A stretch of DNA of 64,000 nt from Xanthomonas sp. GPE 39 (GCF_000963005.1 NZ_JZHZ01000007.1:2695138-2759137), one strand, 5' to 3'. Positions 9,369 to 23,542 are shown, numbered from the stretch's first letter. Numbers and translations are program-made. The notes: generated by a model not told the origin, from the sequence alone.

Positions 9369-11120
9369 CTACAGCGCGCGTGGCCGTACCTGCACGTGCA
9401 CCTCGGCCAATTGCGTATCGGCAATCGGCGACGGCGCATCGGTCATCAGGTCCTGCGCGCCGGTGGTCTTGGGGAACGGAATCACGTCGCGAATCGACTC
9501 GGTGCCCGCCATCAATGCCGCGATACGGTCGATGCCAAAGGCGATGCCACCGTGCGGCGGCGCGCCGTAGTTCAGCGCATCGAGTAAAAAGCCGAACTTG
9601 GCCCGCGCCTCCTCGACCCCGATGCCCAGCAGCTCGAACACTGCGCTCTGCATGTCCGGACGATGGATACGGATCGAACCGCCGCCGATTTCGTTGCCGT
9701 TGAGCACCATGTCGTAGCCACGCGACACGGCGGTCTTGGCATGTGCGCGCAACGTGGCGATATCGTCCACCGCCGGCGCGGTGAAGGGATGATGCAGGGC
9801 CACGTAACGCTGCGCTTCCTCGTCCCATTCGAACATCGGGAAATCGGTGACCCACAGCGGGCGCCACCCCTCGGCGATCAGGCCGAAGTCCTTACCCGCC
9901 TTCAGTCGCAATGCGCCCATGAAATCGGACACTTTGTTATAGCCACCAGCACCAAAGAACACGATGTCGCCGCGAACCGCACCGACATGAGCAAGCAGCG
10001 CGGCGAACACGGCCTCGCTGAAAAACTTCTGGATCGGCGAGCTGATCTCGCCAGTGTCGGCGATCTTGACGTAGGCCAGGCCCTTGGCACCGTACTTGGC
10101 GGCATGCGCGGCGTACTCGTCGATCTGCTTACGCGACAGGCTGGCGCCGCCTGGAATCCGCAGCGCGGCGACGCGGCCATCCGGATCGTTGGCCGCACCG
10201 GCAAACGCCGCGAAATCGCACGCTTTGACCTGTTCGGCCACGTCCACCAACTCAAGCTCGATGCGCAGATCCGGCTTGTCCGAGCCATAACGGCGCATCG
10301 CCTCGGCCCAGGTCATGCGCGGGAAGCTGGCATCCAGTTCGACATCCACCACATCCTTGAAAATGGCGCGGATCATCGCTTCAACGAAATCCTGCACGTC
10401 GCGCTCGCGCACGAAGGCGAACTCCATATCGAGCTGAGTGAATTCGAGCTGGCGGTCGGCGCGCAACGCCTCGTCGCGGAAGCAGCGCGCAATCTGGTAA
10501 TAGCGGTCGAAACCGGCCACCATCAGAATTTGCTTGAACAACTGCGGCGACTGCGGCAAGGCATAGAACTCGCCCGGATGCATGCGCGCCGGAACCAGAA
10601 AGTCACGCGCGCCCTCCGGGGTGGCCTTGGTCAGAATCGGCGTCTCGATGTCCTGGAATCCACGCTCATCCAGGTAGCGGCGCAGCGCCTGCACCAGCTT
10701 GATCCGCGTGCGCTGCATGCGCTGCATCTCTGGGCGACGCAGGTCCAGATAGCGGTACTTCAGCCGGGTCTCTTCGCCCGGGTTCTCATGCGCATGGAAC
10801 GGCAGCGGCGCGGCTTTATTGAGGACGGTGATGGCGCTGGCGATCACTTCAACCTTGCCGCTGCGCAGTTTGTCGTTGACCGCGTGGCGGGCGCGCACCA
10901 CACCTTCGACCTGCAGGACATCCTCGTAACCGAGACTGGCGGCGACCTTGAACACCTCGGCGTTCTCTGGCTCCACCATGACCTGGACGATGCCCTCGTG
11001 ATCGCGCAGATCGATGAAACACACCCCGCCGAGATTGCGCGCGACATCGGTCCAGCCGGCCAGGGTGACGGTTTGGCCGATCAGCGTCTCATCGACCAGG
11101 CCGCAAAAGTGGGTACGCAT
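9369..11120 (-). CDS. aspS: Aspartyl-tRNA synthetase
   Basis: AspS charges tRNA-Asp. The 583-residue protein has the N-terminal OB-fold anticodon-binding domain ([24 protein letters not shown]), class II motif 2 ([23 protein letters not shown]), the bacterial GAD insertion domain in the middle, and motif 3 [14 protein letters not shown] near the end. The size fits the bacterial type. The ATG at 11120 directly precedes the conserved MRTHFCG start. A 195-base gap without a gene separates it from the upstream fmdB-type gene. Confidence 0.98.
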   Translation of the reverse strand: MRTHFCGLVDETLIGQTVTLAGWTDVARNLGGVCFIDLRDHEGIVQVMVEPENAEVFKVAASLGYEDVLQVEGVVRARHAVNDKLRSGKVEVIASAITVLNKAAPLPFHAHENPGEETRLKYRYLDLRRPEMQRMQRTRIKLVQALRRYLDERGFQDIETPILTKATPEGARDFLVPARMHPGEFYALPQSPQLFKQILMVAGFDRYYQIARCFRDEALRADRQLEFTQLDMEFAFVRERDVQDFVEAMIRAIFKDVVDVELDASFPRMTWAEAMRRYGSDKPDLRIELELVDVAEQVKACDFAAFAGAANDPDGRVAALRIPGGASLSRKQIDEYAAHAAKYGAKGLAYVKIADTGEISSPIQKFFSEAVFAALLAHVGAVRGDIVFFGAGGYNKVSDFMGALRLKAGKDFGLIAEGWRPLWVTDFPMFEWDEEAQRYVALHHPFTAPAVDDIATLRAHAKTAVSRGYDMVLNGNEIGGGSIRIHRPDMQSAVFELLGIGVEEARAKFGFLLDALNYGAPPHGGIAFGIDRIAALMAGTESIRDVIPFPKTTGAQDLMTDAPSPIADTQLAEVHVQVRPRAL

Positions 11121-11315
11121 CGCAAGCTCCAAGCAGGGGGGCGACCGGCGCAGAAGGCACCGGCAAGCCGGATATTCTGCGGCGGCGCGCCGGCCCGGGC
11201 AAATCGCCGCTGGCACAGCCGGCCTTGGCCGCAAGCGACATCGCCAGCAAGGTCACGCCCACGCTGCGTGGAGCCGCGTTGACTGACGAGCCGCCCGGCG
11301 AAACCGTGCGGCGTT

Positions 11316-11645
11316 CTAGGGCGTGGCAGGCTTGGTCGAGGCTGCAGGCGCCGACGCTGGGCTCGACGGCGCAGCCGCTGGCTTCGGCGCGGGCTCGGAG
11401 GGTGCCGCCGGCTTTGTCTCGCCGCCGCTGTCGGATTCGACCAGATTGCGCTTCTTGTCCCCCTCCTTCTTGAAATCGGTCTCGTACCAGCCACTGCCGG
11501 ACAAACGGAACGCCGGGGCGCTGAGCTGACGTTTGACCGCAGGCGCGGCGCAGGCTGGACAGACTTCAGGATCCGGATCGGACAACTTCTGCAGGCGATC
11601 GAAACTGTGACCGCACGCAGCACACTGGAACGCATAAATCGGCAT
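11316..11645 (-). CDS. FmdB-type zinc ribbon protein
   Basis: The 109-residue protein opens with MPIYAFQCAACGHSFDRLQK, the zinc ribbon of the FmdB/CxxC_CxxC_SSSS family, with cysteines C8, C11, C29 and C32. Residues 41-60 (LSAPAFRLSGSGWYETDFK) are also typical. The last 40 residues are a low-complexity Ala/Pro/Ser tail, probably disordered. The family is often found next to aspS, as here. It has been proposed to be regulatory, but its function is not established. Confidence 0.9.
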   Translation of the reverse strand: MPIYAFQCAACGHSFDRLQKLSDPDPEVCPACAAPAVKRQLSAPAFRLSGSGWYETDFKKEGDKKRNLVESDSGGETKPAAPSEPAPKPAAAPSSPASAPAASTKPATP

Positions 11646-11715
11646 GGCGGCAAAAACACAACAGGAACGGGAAAGCGAGTATGAGGGCCAGCCGCCCACT
11701 TTCAAGCACGAGGGT

Positions 11716-13005
11716 TCAGCTGGAGCCGGATGACGACCGCGGCGACTCCTCCGGGGCCGCCAACGGCATGGCCGCTGCGGCCGTCGATGGCGCGGCCGCG
11801 GTGACGGCCTGCGCCTGGTCGGGCATCGGCGCGACGTTGGCATGCCCTGGTGCTGCGGGGGCGGGCGTGGCCTCGACCAACGTCACATCGAAGGGCATGC
11901 GCAACAACAGCGCAGGCAACAACGTGCTCAATGCCGCATACAACAGCAACCCGCCGAACAGCGCATCGGCGATGGCGAAGCGATCACGCAAAATGCCGGC
12001 CAGCACCAGAGTGAAAATCAGTGTCGGTGTCAGCGCCAACGAGACCCGCAGACTGCTGCGCGCGTCCTCGCCGAACAGCATCCGCCGCTGCAACCAGACC
12101 ATGCCGATGCGTAGCGGCAGCACGCAGACAGTCATTGCCAATCCCAACCCCAGCGCATGCAAGCTCAGCGCCCCGCTCGGCACCTTGGTGCCCGCATTGA
12201 AGAAGTAGAACGGCACGAAGAACGAAGCGAACAACCTGACCGCATGCAAATTCTCGTCGGAAGCCAGCAACGGCATGCGCTGGCGCAACAGGCGCGCCAC
12301 CAACCCCGCGATAAACGCACCGACCAGGTAGTACACGCCCAGCCAGTAAGTGATGTAGGCCGCGATCAAACCCACCATCACCAGCAGCGAAAATTCCGAT
12401 CCCGGCGCCTGTGGCGCGACCCAACGGCCCAGCCCCACGAACAGCAACGGCAGACCGATCAGCATCGCCGCCAATGCCAAAGTGGAAAGCCCCATCCGCC
12501 ACGGATCGCTGGCCTGCAAAATCGCGAACAGGGCCGCCAGCGCCAGCAATTCACCGGCGATGGCCTTGCTGGTGACCCAGAACCGCTCCTCCTCGTCGAG
12601 CCCCAGCCTCCCCAACGAATCGATGATGAACCCCGTGGACGGCGTCAGCAGGGCCAGGGCCAACAGACCTGCGGCCTGCCACGGCAGCCCGGCATAGCGC
12701 CAGCCCAACCAAGCGGTGCCGAACAAGGTGCCACCGCGCACCAGCAGGTGCAGCAGTAACGGCCACAATCCGCGGCGCAACGCCTTCAACTCCACCTCCA
12801 GGCCCGCGAACAGGAACAGTGAAGAAATGCCGAGCGTCGCCAGCAGGCTCACCACTTGATCGTGCGCTTTGGACCCCATCGCTAGCATCGCCACGATGCC
12901 GAACAACAGGCAACTCAACGGCGCGGGCATCGCGAAACGCTGCAGCGCACGCGGAATGACCAACAACGCGAAGATCAACAGCAGATAGATCAGTTCGTGA
13001 GACAT
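11716..13005 (-). CDS. CPA2 family cation:proton antiporter (KefB/GerN-like membrane domain)
   Basis: The 429-residue protein has about 12 membrane segments and resembles the monovalent cation:proton antiporter-2 membrane domain: LLFGIVAML, LFLFAGLEVELKALRR, and FFVPFYFFNAGTKV with the conserved F(F/Y)xxG region. It lacks the C-terminal RCK/TrkA-N domain of full KefB/KefC and instead ends in an Ala/Pro/Ser-rich tail (about 385-429). It is probably a Na+ or K+/H+ exchanger in the inner membrane; ion specificity cannot be read. The ATG at 13005 was chosen because membrane sequence starts right after it (MSHELIYLLLIFALLV). It faces away from the phospholipase gene across a 438-base gap. Confidence 0.88.
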   Translation of the reverse strand: MSHELIYLLLIFALLVIPRALQRFAMPAPLSCLLFGIVAMLAMGSKAHDQVVSLLATLGISSLFLFAGLEVELKALRRGLWPLLLHLLVRGGTLFGTAWLGWRYAGLPWQAAGLLALALLTPSTGFIIDSLGRLGLDEEERFWVTSKAIAGELLALAALFAILQASDPWRMGLSTLALAAMLIGLPLLFVGLGRWVAPQAPGSEFSLLVMVGLIAAYITYWLGVYYLVGAFIAGLVARLLRQRMPLLASDENLHAVRLFASFFVPFYFFNAGTKVPSGALSLHALGLGLAMTVCVLPLRIGMVWLQRRMLFGEDARSSLRVSLALTPTLIFTLVLAGILRDRFAIADALFGGLLLYAALSTLLPALLLRMPFDVTLVEATPAPAAPGHANVAPMPDQAQAVTAAAPSTAAAAMPLAAPEESPRSSSGSS

Positions 13006-13443
13006 CGAGCAGTCCGTCCTGTCGCGCATACCTTGTCGCGCTCGGCGATGAGGATGCCGTAGGTGATGTCGCGGATTCGTTTGCGGGGGCAATGGCGATG
13101 ATGACGCTGCATCCGTGCCCGTGCCATCGCCACGCAGCATCGCGACCGACAGCGCAAGCCTGCGTCGACGGCAGACACCCGACACATGCTTTCGCCACAC
13201 CATCCCATCGCCGCGCCACATCAAAGAATCCAGGGCAAACATGCGAAGCGAGCAGCGCATCGACATGCAACATCGCACCGGCGTGGACAACCGCGACAGC
13301 CCCTTCATCGTACAGCCCAGTCGCATCGAAGACGCATTCATCGTCGATCTTTCAGCACTGTATCGCCGACCAAGCGCCGGCCACATGCCAAGCTCCCGCC
13401 AGCGGCCTATCATGGTCGGTGCCGCTTTCGTTTCATGCCTGCC
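13006..13443. other. 438-base gap between divergent antiporter and phospholipase genes
   Basis: Short open frames exist on both strands but none has a convincing start, codon use or family resemblance. The gap must hold the promoters of both divergent genes. I see no clear -35/-10 pair, hairpin or repeat in it. Confidence 0.5.
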
Positions 13444-15591
13444 ATGACCGACCTCACTCGCCGCCGCCTGCTCCGCGCGGGCCTTGCCGCCAGCGCCGCC
13501 AGCCTGCTACCACCAAGCATCGCGCGCGCCGCCGCGATCGCGCCGGATGTGCGCAGCGGCACCCTGAACGACCTGCAGCACGTGGTGATCCTGATGCAGG
13601 AGAACCGCGCCTTCGATCACTACTTCGGCAGCCTGACCGGCGTGCGCGGCTTCGGCGACCGCTTTCCGATTCCCGCACCGCCATTGCCGGGAACGCCGCC
13701 GCGCAGCGTGTGGCTACAGCCCAGCGCCGATGGTCAACGACTGCTTGCACCATTCCCCCTGCACACCGCGCGCGACTTCGCCACCATGCGTGTGCAGGGC
13801 ACGCCGCATACCTGGCCCAACGCGCAGCAGGCCTGGGACCACGGCCGCATGGGCCGCTGGCCAGCGGCCAAGCGCGACCACGCACTGGCGCACTACGAAC
13901 GTGCCGACCTGCCATTCCAATTCGCCCTGGCCGACGCCTTCACCGTCTGCGACGCCTACCACTGCGCGATCCAGGCCGGCACCAATCCGAACCGGGTGTT
14001 CCTGTGGACCGGGCAAAACGATCCGCACGCACGCGCTGGCGGGCCGGTGATCGCCAACTCGCACGACAATTTCCCGGAATTGGGCGGCGATCCCAACGAC
14101 TACCGCTGGCACAGCTACGTCCAGGCACTGCAGCAAGCCGGCGTGTCCTGGCAGATCTATCAGGACATGGCCGACAACTTCACCGACAACCCCCTGGCCG
14201 GATTCGCCGCGTTTCGCGCGGCGTGGCGCGGCGCGCCAGGGCACGATCCGCAACTGCGCACACGCGGCGTCGGCACCCGCACCCTGGCGCAGTTGCGCGA
14301 GGACGTGCTGACCGCGCGCCTGCCGTCGGTGAGCTTCATCATCGCCGACGCCGCCGGCAGCGAACACCCCGAACCTTCCAGCCCTGCGCAAGGTGCCGCC
14401 TACACTGCGCGCGTGCTCGATGCGCTCACCGCCGCTCCAGAGGTCTGGGCGCGCACCGCACTGCTGCTGATGTTCGACGAGAACGACGGTTTCTTCGACC
14501 ACGTCCCGCCACCCGCACCGCCCTCGCCCGACCCGTCCGTGGCCGGCGGCTGGGCCGGCGCATCCAGCGTGAACACCCATGGCGAATACCACCTGCATCC
14601 TGCGCCCGGCGAGGACAAGGTCGATCCGCCGGAACTGCGCGGCCGTCCCTACGGCCTGGGTCCGCGCGTGCCGATGTACGTGATTTCGCCGTGGAGCCGT
14701 GGCGGCTGGGTCGATTCGCAGGTCTACGATCACACCTCGGTATTGCGCCTGCTGGAACGCCGCTTCGGCGTCGTCGCCCACGGCCTGACCCCATGGCGCC
14801 GCGCCGTCTGCGGCGACCTGGTCGATGCCTTCGATTTCCGCCAGGCCGACACGCGTCCATTCGTCGCTAGCCTTCCCGACGTGCGTGCCGCAGCGGCACG
14901 CGCGGCCACATTGCGCGAACACGCACTGCCGCCGACACCAACGCAGATAGCGTCACCACAGCAACCCTTCGGCGTGCGCCGCGCGCGTGCCGTGCCGTAT
15001 CGCCCCAGCGTGCAGTTGCAGACCGACGTCGCGCACCGCACGGTGCGGCTGCGCATGCACAACAGCGGCGCGGCGACCGTGCTGCACGTCTACGACCGCC
15101 ATGCCCTGGACGCGATTCCACGCCGCTACACACTCGGACGCGACGCCACGCTGGAAGGCACCTGGACACTCCACGATGGTCACTACGATCTGTGGCTGCT
15201 CGGCGCTAACGGCTTCCATCGCCATTACCGCGGCACACACGCCACACCGGCGCTGATCGCCGAGGTAGAAGCCGCCACCCCCACGGCCGACACGCTGCGC
15301 CTGCGCCTGCATTCCACTGCGACGCACCCACAACGCATTCGCGTGCGCCCCGGTGCCTACACCGACGCAATGCCAGCGTTGGAACTGGAACTGGCGCCTG
15401 GAAAAACCGTCGAGCAGCACTGGCCGGCCGCCCCGAGCGCCGGCTGGTACGACGTCTGGTTGCTACACGACGACGGCGGCGCACAACGCCTAGCCGGCCG
15501 CGTGGAAAGCGGACGACCGGGCCATACCGATCCGGCGCTCGGCGGTCCGGCGCGGCTGTACCAGTCCGAGGTGAGTAAGCAACCGGGCTGA
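13444..15591 (+). CDS. Tat-exported phospholipase C (phosphocholine-type, acid phosphatase superfamily)
   Basis: This 715-residue enzyme is expected to hydrolyse phosphatidylcholine or related phospholipids outside the cytoplasm. It begins with a Tat signal (TRRRLLRAGLAASAASLL) cleaved near ARA. The catalytic domain shows ENRAFDHYFGSL (about 53-64), DAYHCAIQAGTNPNR and FDENDGFFDHVPPP (about 345-357), which define the bacterial non-toxic phospholipase C family. The C-terminus carries two repeats of the DUF756-type beta domain. ATG codons lie at 13435 and 13444; I used the second because it gives the shorter Tat leader. Homologues in other Gram-negatives are phosphate-starvation induced and can be virulence factors; that is family knowledge, not shown here. 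Confidence 0.95.
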   Translation: MTDLTRRRLLRAGLAASAASLLPPSIARAAAIAPDVRSGTLNDLQHVVILMQENRAFDHYFGSLTGVRGFGDRFPIPAPPLPGTPPRSVWLQPSADGQRLLAPFPLHTARDFATMRVQGTPHTWPNAQQAWDHGRMGRWPAAKRDHALAHYERADLPFQFALADAFTVCDAYHCAIQAGTNPNRVFLWTGQNDPHARAGGPVIANSHDNFPELGGDPNDYRWHSYVQALQQAGVSWQIYQDMADNFTDNPLAGFAAFRAAWRGAPGHDPQLRTRGVGTRTLAQLREDVLTARLPSVSFIIADAAGSEHPEPSSPAQGAAYTARVLDALTAAPEVWARTALLLMFDENDGFFDHVPPPAPPSPDPSVAGGWAGASSVNTHGEYHLHPAPGEDKVDPPELRGRPYGLGPRVPMYVISPWSRGGWVDSQVYDHTSVLRLLERRFGVVAHGLTPWRRAVCGDLVDAFDFRQADTRPFVASLPDVRAAAARAATLREHALPPTPTQIASPQQPFGVRRARAVPYRPSVQLQTDVAHRTVRLRMHNSGAATVLHVYDRHALDAIPRRYTLGRDATLEGTWTLHDGHYDLWLLGANGFHRHYRGTHATPALIAEVEAATPTADTLRLRLHSTATHPQRIRVRPGAYTDAMPALELELAPGKTVEQHWPAAPSAGWYDVWLLHDDGGAQRLAGRVESGRPGHTDPALGGPARLYQSEVSKQPG

Positions 15592-15698
15592 TTGCAAGGG
15601 GTATTGCCTGCTGGCTGACGCGATCACACTTGCCTTCGATGCCTGCCAATTGAAGCCGCGCCTACCTCGCCAATGGGCTGACGACTACCGTGCATCGA

Positions 15699-16589
15699 TC
15701 ACCCCGGCCACCACGCCACCACCGCTTGCGCCACGGCTTTCAGCGCCGCGTCGCGTGCATCGCTGTCGACGGTCGCCATGTTCAGATAGGCGGTCAGCAA
15801 CAAGGGAGCCGACCTGCCCGGCGGCCACACGATGGCGATGTCGTTCCGGCTGTCGCTGCCGTTGTTGCCCGTCTTGTCGCCAATCTTCCAACCTGCCGGC
15901 AAGCCCGCGCGCAAACAGCCGTCACCGGTGCGATTGTCGATCATCCAATCGATCAGGCGCTGGCGCGAAGCCGGCTGCAACACATCGCCCAACAGTAACG
16001 TGCGCATGGTGGTCGCCATCGCGGCGGGCGTGGTGGTATCGCGTGGGTCGTCCAGGGCGAAGCCGTTCATCGATGGCTCGTTGCGGTCGGAACGGGTCTG
16101 GGTGTCGCCATGCGCGCGCAGGAAACGGGTCAGCCCCGGCGGATCGCCGACCAAGCGCAACAACAGATTGGCCGCCCCACCATCGCTGAAGATCATGGCC
16201 GCCCGACACAGCGCATCGACGCTGAGCGTGCCACCGACATGCGGCTTGGTCACCGGCGCGTAGGACACCACGTCCACAGCGCGAACCCGCACCCGCTGAT
16301 CCAGCCCCATCTCACCACGATCGACCCGCTGCAGCACCGCGGCAACCAATAGAAATTTGAAGGTGCTGCATAACGGAAAACGCTCCTGCTCACGCCGACC
16401 GATGCGCTGGCCGGTGCCACTATCGAGCAGATAAACGCCCAGCCGGCCGCCACTGCGGCGCTCGATCTCGGCGAGCCGCTGCTGCAGCGCCAGCGTCTTG
16501 TTTGAAAGCGGTTTCCCCTGCGCGGCGGCTACCACCAGCGCGCTTGCGCCCACGCCCACGCCCTGCAAAAACCGTCGTCTGCTCAGCAT
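15699..16589 (-). CDS. Class A beta-lactamase (AmpR-linked, L2-like), Tat signal
   Basis: This is a serine beta-lactamase for periplasmic hydrolysis of beta-lactams. All class A elements are present in the 296-residue protein: STFK (S75-K78, Ambler 70-73), SDG (135-137, Ambler 130-132, usually SDN), EPSMN (E171, Ambler E166; N175, Ambler N170) and KTG (239-241, Ambler 234-236). The N-terminus SRRRFLQGVGVGASALVVAA is a Tat signal, as in some chromosomal class A enzymes. It is divergently transcribed from an AmpR-type regulator 98 bases away, so it is probably inducible through cell-wall fragments. Spectrum cannot be inferred. Confidence 0.96.
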   Translation of the reverse strand: MLSRRRFLQGVGVGASALVVAAAQGKPLSNKTLALQQRLAEIERRSGGRLGVYLLDSGTGQRIGRREQERFPLCSTFKFLLVAAVLQRVDRGEMGLDQRVRVRAVDVVSYAPVTKPHVGGTLSVDALCRAAMIFSDGGAANLLLRLVGDPPGLTRFLRAHGDTQTRSDRNEPSMNGFALDDPRDTTTPAAMATTMRTLLLGDVLQPASRQRLIDWMIDNRTGDGCLRAGLPAGWKIGDKTGNNGSDSRNDIAIVWPPGRSAPLLLTAYLNMATVDSDARDAALKAVAQAVVAWWPG

Positions 16590-16687
16590 CGTCCACCTCC
16601 GTTAGCAGCCCGGATGATGGCCGGCTTGACCCAGGCCGACCAGCGAGGTTATTCCATTACTACCATAAGAAAAATTGATGCCTTGCG
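16590..16687. promoter_or_regulatory. Divergent beta-lactamase/AmpR control region with candidate LysR site
   Basis: The 98-base spacer must carry both promoters and the regulator's operator. An AT-richer stretch at 16647-16675 contains the imperfect dyad TTAT (16649-16652) and ATAA (16665-16668), within which a T-N11-A pattern (16653/16665) fits the general LysR-type box. This is a visual match only. Confidence 0.4.
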
Positions 16688-17566
16688 ATGAGTCGTCCGC
16701 ATCTGCCGTTGAATGCCCTGCGTGCCTTCGAGGCCGCCGCGCGGCACCAGAACCTGACCCGTGCGGCGGCCGAACTGTGCGTGACCCAAGCCGCGCTGAG
16801 CCATCAGATCAAGCATCTGGAAGCACGCCTGGGCGTGGTCCTGTTCCAACGCCTGCCGCGCGGCGTGGCACTGACCGACGAAGGGCAGCGCCTGCACCCT
16901 GTGCTGACCGAGGCGTTCGACCGCATTGCCGCCACCCTGCAACGCTTTGCCGGCGGCCACTACCGCGAGACATTGCGCGTGGGCGTCGTCGGCACCTTCG
17001 CGGTGGGCTGGCTGCTGCCGCGCCTGGATGCCTTCCACATCGCGCATCCGGACATCGAACTGCGCGTGTACACCCACAACAACCGGGTCGATCTGGCCGG
17101 TGAGGGCCTGGATCTGGCGATCCGTTTCGGCGACGGCGATTGGCAGGGCCAATGCGCCACGCCGATCCTGGAAGCGCCATTTGCGCCAGTCTGCGCACCG
17201 GTCCTGGCACACACCCTGCGCACACCGACGGACCTGGCCAAGACGACGCTGCTGCGCTCCTATCGACAGGACGAGTGGCCGCGCTGGCTACACGCTGCCG
17301 GCGCAGCCGAGGTGCAGGCTAACGGGCCGATCTGCGACGCCTCGCTGACCCTGGCGAGCATGGCCGTGGCGGGTCACGGCGTGGCCCTGCTGCCGCTGCG
17401 ACTGTTCACGCCGGATCTGGACGCCGGACGCCTGCTGTGTCCGTTCCCGCTCCCCATCGACCTGGGCCGCTACTGGTTGACCCGCTTGCGTTCGCGCGCC
17501 GAGAGCGACGCCGCCCGGCGTTTGCGCGAGTGGTTGCAACGCGAGCAAGCCAAGACCACAGACTGA
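16688..17566 (+). CDS. LysR-family regulator, AmpR-like
   Basis: The 292-residue protein has the N-terminal LysR helix-turn-helix (LPLNALRAFEAAARHQNLTRAAAELCVTQAALSHQIKHLEARLG, positions 7-50) and an effector domain with the AmpR-like GTFAVGWLLPRL and NNRVDLAGEGLDLAIRFGDGDW. AmpR proteins sense muropeptides and switch the neighbouring beta-lactamase gene on or off. The divergent arrangement with a class A beta-lactamase is the classic layout. A GcvA-type role is possible on domain similarity, but context favours AmpR. Confidence 0.93.
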   Translation: MSRPHLPLNALRAFEAAARHQNLTRAAAELCVTQAALSHQIKHLEARLGVVLFQRLPRGVALTDEGQRLHPVLTEAFDRIAATLQRFAGGHYRETLRVGVVGTFAVGWLLPRLDAFHIAHPDIELRVYTHNNRVDLAGEGLDLAIRFGDGDWQGQCATPILEAPFAPVCAPVLAHTLRTPTDLAKTTLLRSYRQDEWPRWLHAAGAAEVQANGPICDASLTLASMAVAGHGVALLPLRLFTPDLDAGRLLCPFPLPIDLGRYWLTRLRSRAESDAARRLREWLQREQAKTTD

Positions 17567-17716
17567 GTCCGGGATCGCTTCACCGCACGCAGATACCAGC
17601 CCGCTGGCCGATGCTGCCGCCGCTCATGGCGACCGCCTGCCGTCATGAGATCTGCGCAGCCGGATCGCGCCGGATGCGTGCGAGCACCGCCCATGACGAT
17701 GCCTGCGCGAAGCGAT

Positions 17717-19576
<1,860 letters not shown>

Positions 19577-19822
19577 GGCAGGGCACTCGGCTAGCGAGGC
19601 GGCAGTGTATCCGCTTCGCTCGCGATGGCCCACCAGCGCGGTCGAGCGACAGCCCAAACGAGGGGGGCAGCGCGCCCATCCGACCGAGCGGCGCAATTTG
19701 TATACACACTCACGTTAAAAAAAGATTTCAATCAGGAGGCTGCCACTGCAGCGCAACATGCCCCTCTCTTCACGGGAATCCCTCAGCCCCGCCATCCCCC
19801 GGCCAATTGGAGTCTACGACCG

Positions 19823-22213
<2,391 letters not shown>

Positions 22214-22223
22214 GCCGGCACCT

Positions 22224-22259
22224 GCGCCCTTGGCTGCCCATACCGGCGGCCAAGGGCGC
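22224..22259. terminator. Large hairpin between convergent genes
   Basis: An 11-bp perfect stem (22224-22234 with 22249-22259) lies ten bases after the TonB receptor stop and before the convergent rhomboid gene. It has no T-run, so it may be a weak or bidirectional terminator or an mRNA-stabilising structure. Confidence 0.5.
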
Positions 22260-22359
22260 ATTGGCATCGCAGACCCAAACGCATCGCGGCAATTGCATCT
22301 GCGCCGCCGATGCTGACGCAGGCTTGCAGCCTACCGATGTGGATCGCCGACAGCCCTGC

Positions 22360-23016
22360 TCAGCGCACGATTCGCGGACGCGGCGGTTTGCCCTTGCCAA
22401 ACGGCGGCTGCCCGCGCCAGTAGCGGATCATCAACCAACCGAACAGCATGCCGCCCAGGTGCGCGAAATGCGCCACGCCTGGCTCCCAACCGGCGAAGCC
22501 CATGACCAGTTCGAGCGCACCGAACACGATCACGAACGTGCGTGCCTTCATCGGGATCGGCGGAAACAGCAACATGACCTGCTGATTGGGAAACAGCATG
22601 CCGAAAGCCAACAACAGGCCGAAGATGCCACCGGAAGCGCCCAGCGTGGGATACGGCGCACTGCCATTGCTCAGCATCCACCAGCCAACCAGCAACTGGC
22701 AAAGACCGGCACCAATGACGCAGACCAGGTAATAGGTCAAGAAACGTTTATTGCCCCAAGTCTGCTCCAGCGGACCACCGAACATGTACAAAGCCAACAT
22801 ATTGAACAGCAGGTGCGAGAAACCACCATGCAGGAAGGCATAGGTCAGCAACTGCCAGATCTGGAAGCTCTGCCCCGACGAGAAGAGATCGGACAAGCCG
22901 ATCGGCCATAGCATGAGGGGAGCGAAGGTCGCAGTGCCCAGCGATATCTGCAGCAGGAACACCACGACATTGCTGATCAGAAGCGCTTGGGTGACGGGCG
23001 GAAGTCTGGGAAACAT
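22360..23016 (-). CDS. Rhomboid family intramembrane serine protease
   Basis: The 218-residue protein has six or so membrane segments and the complete rhomboid active site: nucleophile S128 in GASGG (126-130), catalytic His at H183 or H186 in VAHFAHLGG, and the supporting HxxxN pair in GGFSHLLFNMLAL (H68, N72). It would cleave membrane proteins within the bilayer; substrates are unknown. The C-terminus is short and basic (GKGKPPRPRIVR). Confidence 0.94.
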   Translation of the reverse strand: MFPRLPPVTQALLISNVVVFLLQISLGTATFAPLMLWPIGLSDLFSSGQSFQIWQLLTYAFLHGGFSHLLFNMLALYMFGGPLEQTWGNKRFLTYYLVCVIGAGLCQLLVGWWMLSNGSAPYPTLGASGGIFGLLLAFGMLFPNQQVMLLFPPIPMKARTFVIVFGALELVMGFAGWEPGVAHFAHLGGMLFGWLMIRYWRGQPPFGKGKPPRPRIVR

Positions 23017-23056
23017 GGATCATGTCCGTAGCAAGTTTCCCCATCATAGCCGCTTG

Positions 23057-23428
23057 CTATTGCGGCCCCCATAACGCCGCGTCGAGATCCCGCACTGGCA
23101 GCGGGCCCCTCTTCACTCGCCCACCCTGCACCGCCAGGCCTTCGGCACGTAGGCGCTGGCATTGCGCGCGATACCCACCCGATCCCTGCGGGAAGGCGAT
23201 ACTGCCGTCGCTGCGCAGCACCCGGTGCCAGGGCAATGTCGCCTCGACATGCCCGCCGAGCAAGCGCGCGACCAGCCGCGCCCGTCCCGGCAGCCCAGCC
23301 AGCATCGCCACCTCGCCATAGCTACGCACCTGGCCGGGAGGAATCGCGCGGATCACCGCCAATATCCGCGCATGGGGATCGGCCACGACCGGCTCCACCA
23401 CAGCCAACGGCGAGCGGCGCGGGCTCAT
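23057..23428 (-). CDS. atl: Alkyltransferase-like protein (ATL, MGMT fold with Trp in place of Cys)
   Basis: The 123-residue protein has the DNA-binding domain of O6-methylguanine-DNA methyltransferase: IPPGQVRSYGEVAMLAG (29-45), the motif PWHRV (66-70) and GGYRAQCQRLRAEG. The reactive cysteine of true methyltransferases (PCHRV) is replaced by tryptophan at W67. Proteins of this type, such as E. coli YbaZ, bind O6-alkylguanine and hand the lesion to nucleotide excision repair instead of removing the alkyl group. Length agrees with that family. Confidence 0.93.
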   Translation of the reverse strand: MSPRRSPLAVVEPVVADPHARILAVIRAIPPGQVRSYGEVAMLAGLPGRARLVARLLGGHVEATLPWHRVLRSDGSIAFPQGSGGYRAQCQRLRAEGLAVQGGRVKRGPLPVRDLDAALWGPQ

Positions 23429-23542
23429 GCCCGCCGTTCCAGCAGCGGCGTTTGACAGGCAATGCAGCGGCGCGAGCGGCGTGGATACATGTCGCCATTC
23501 CAGGGTGCACGCGCCGAGGGACTACGCACAGGCGGCACCGTG

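Noticed and set aside
13092-14870. Long plus-strand frame overlapping the phospholipase C gene
   Set aside because: It is the out-of-frame shadow of the phospholipase; composition is Arg-rich as expected for a shadow in GC-rich DNA.
19698-19720. Possible promoter TTGTAT...TTAAAA before the TonB receptor
   Set aside because: The spacer is only 11 bases, too short for a normal sigma-70 promoter.
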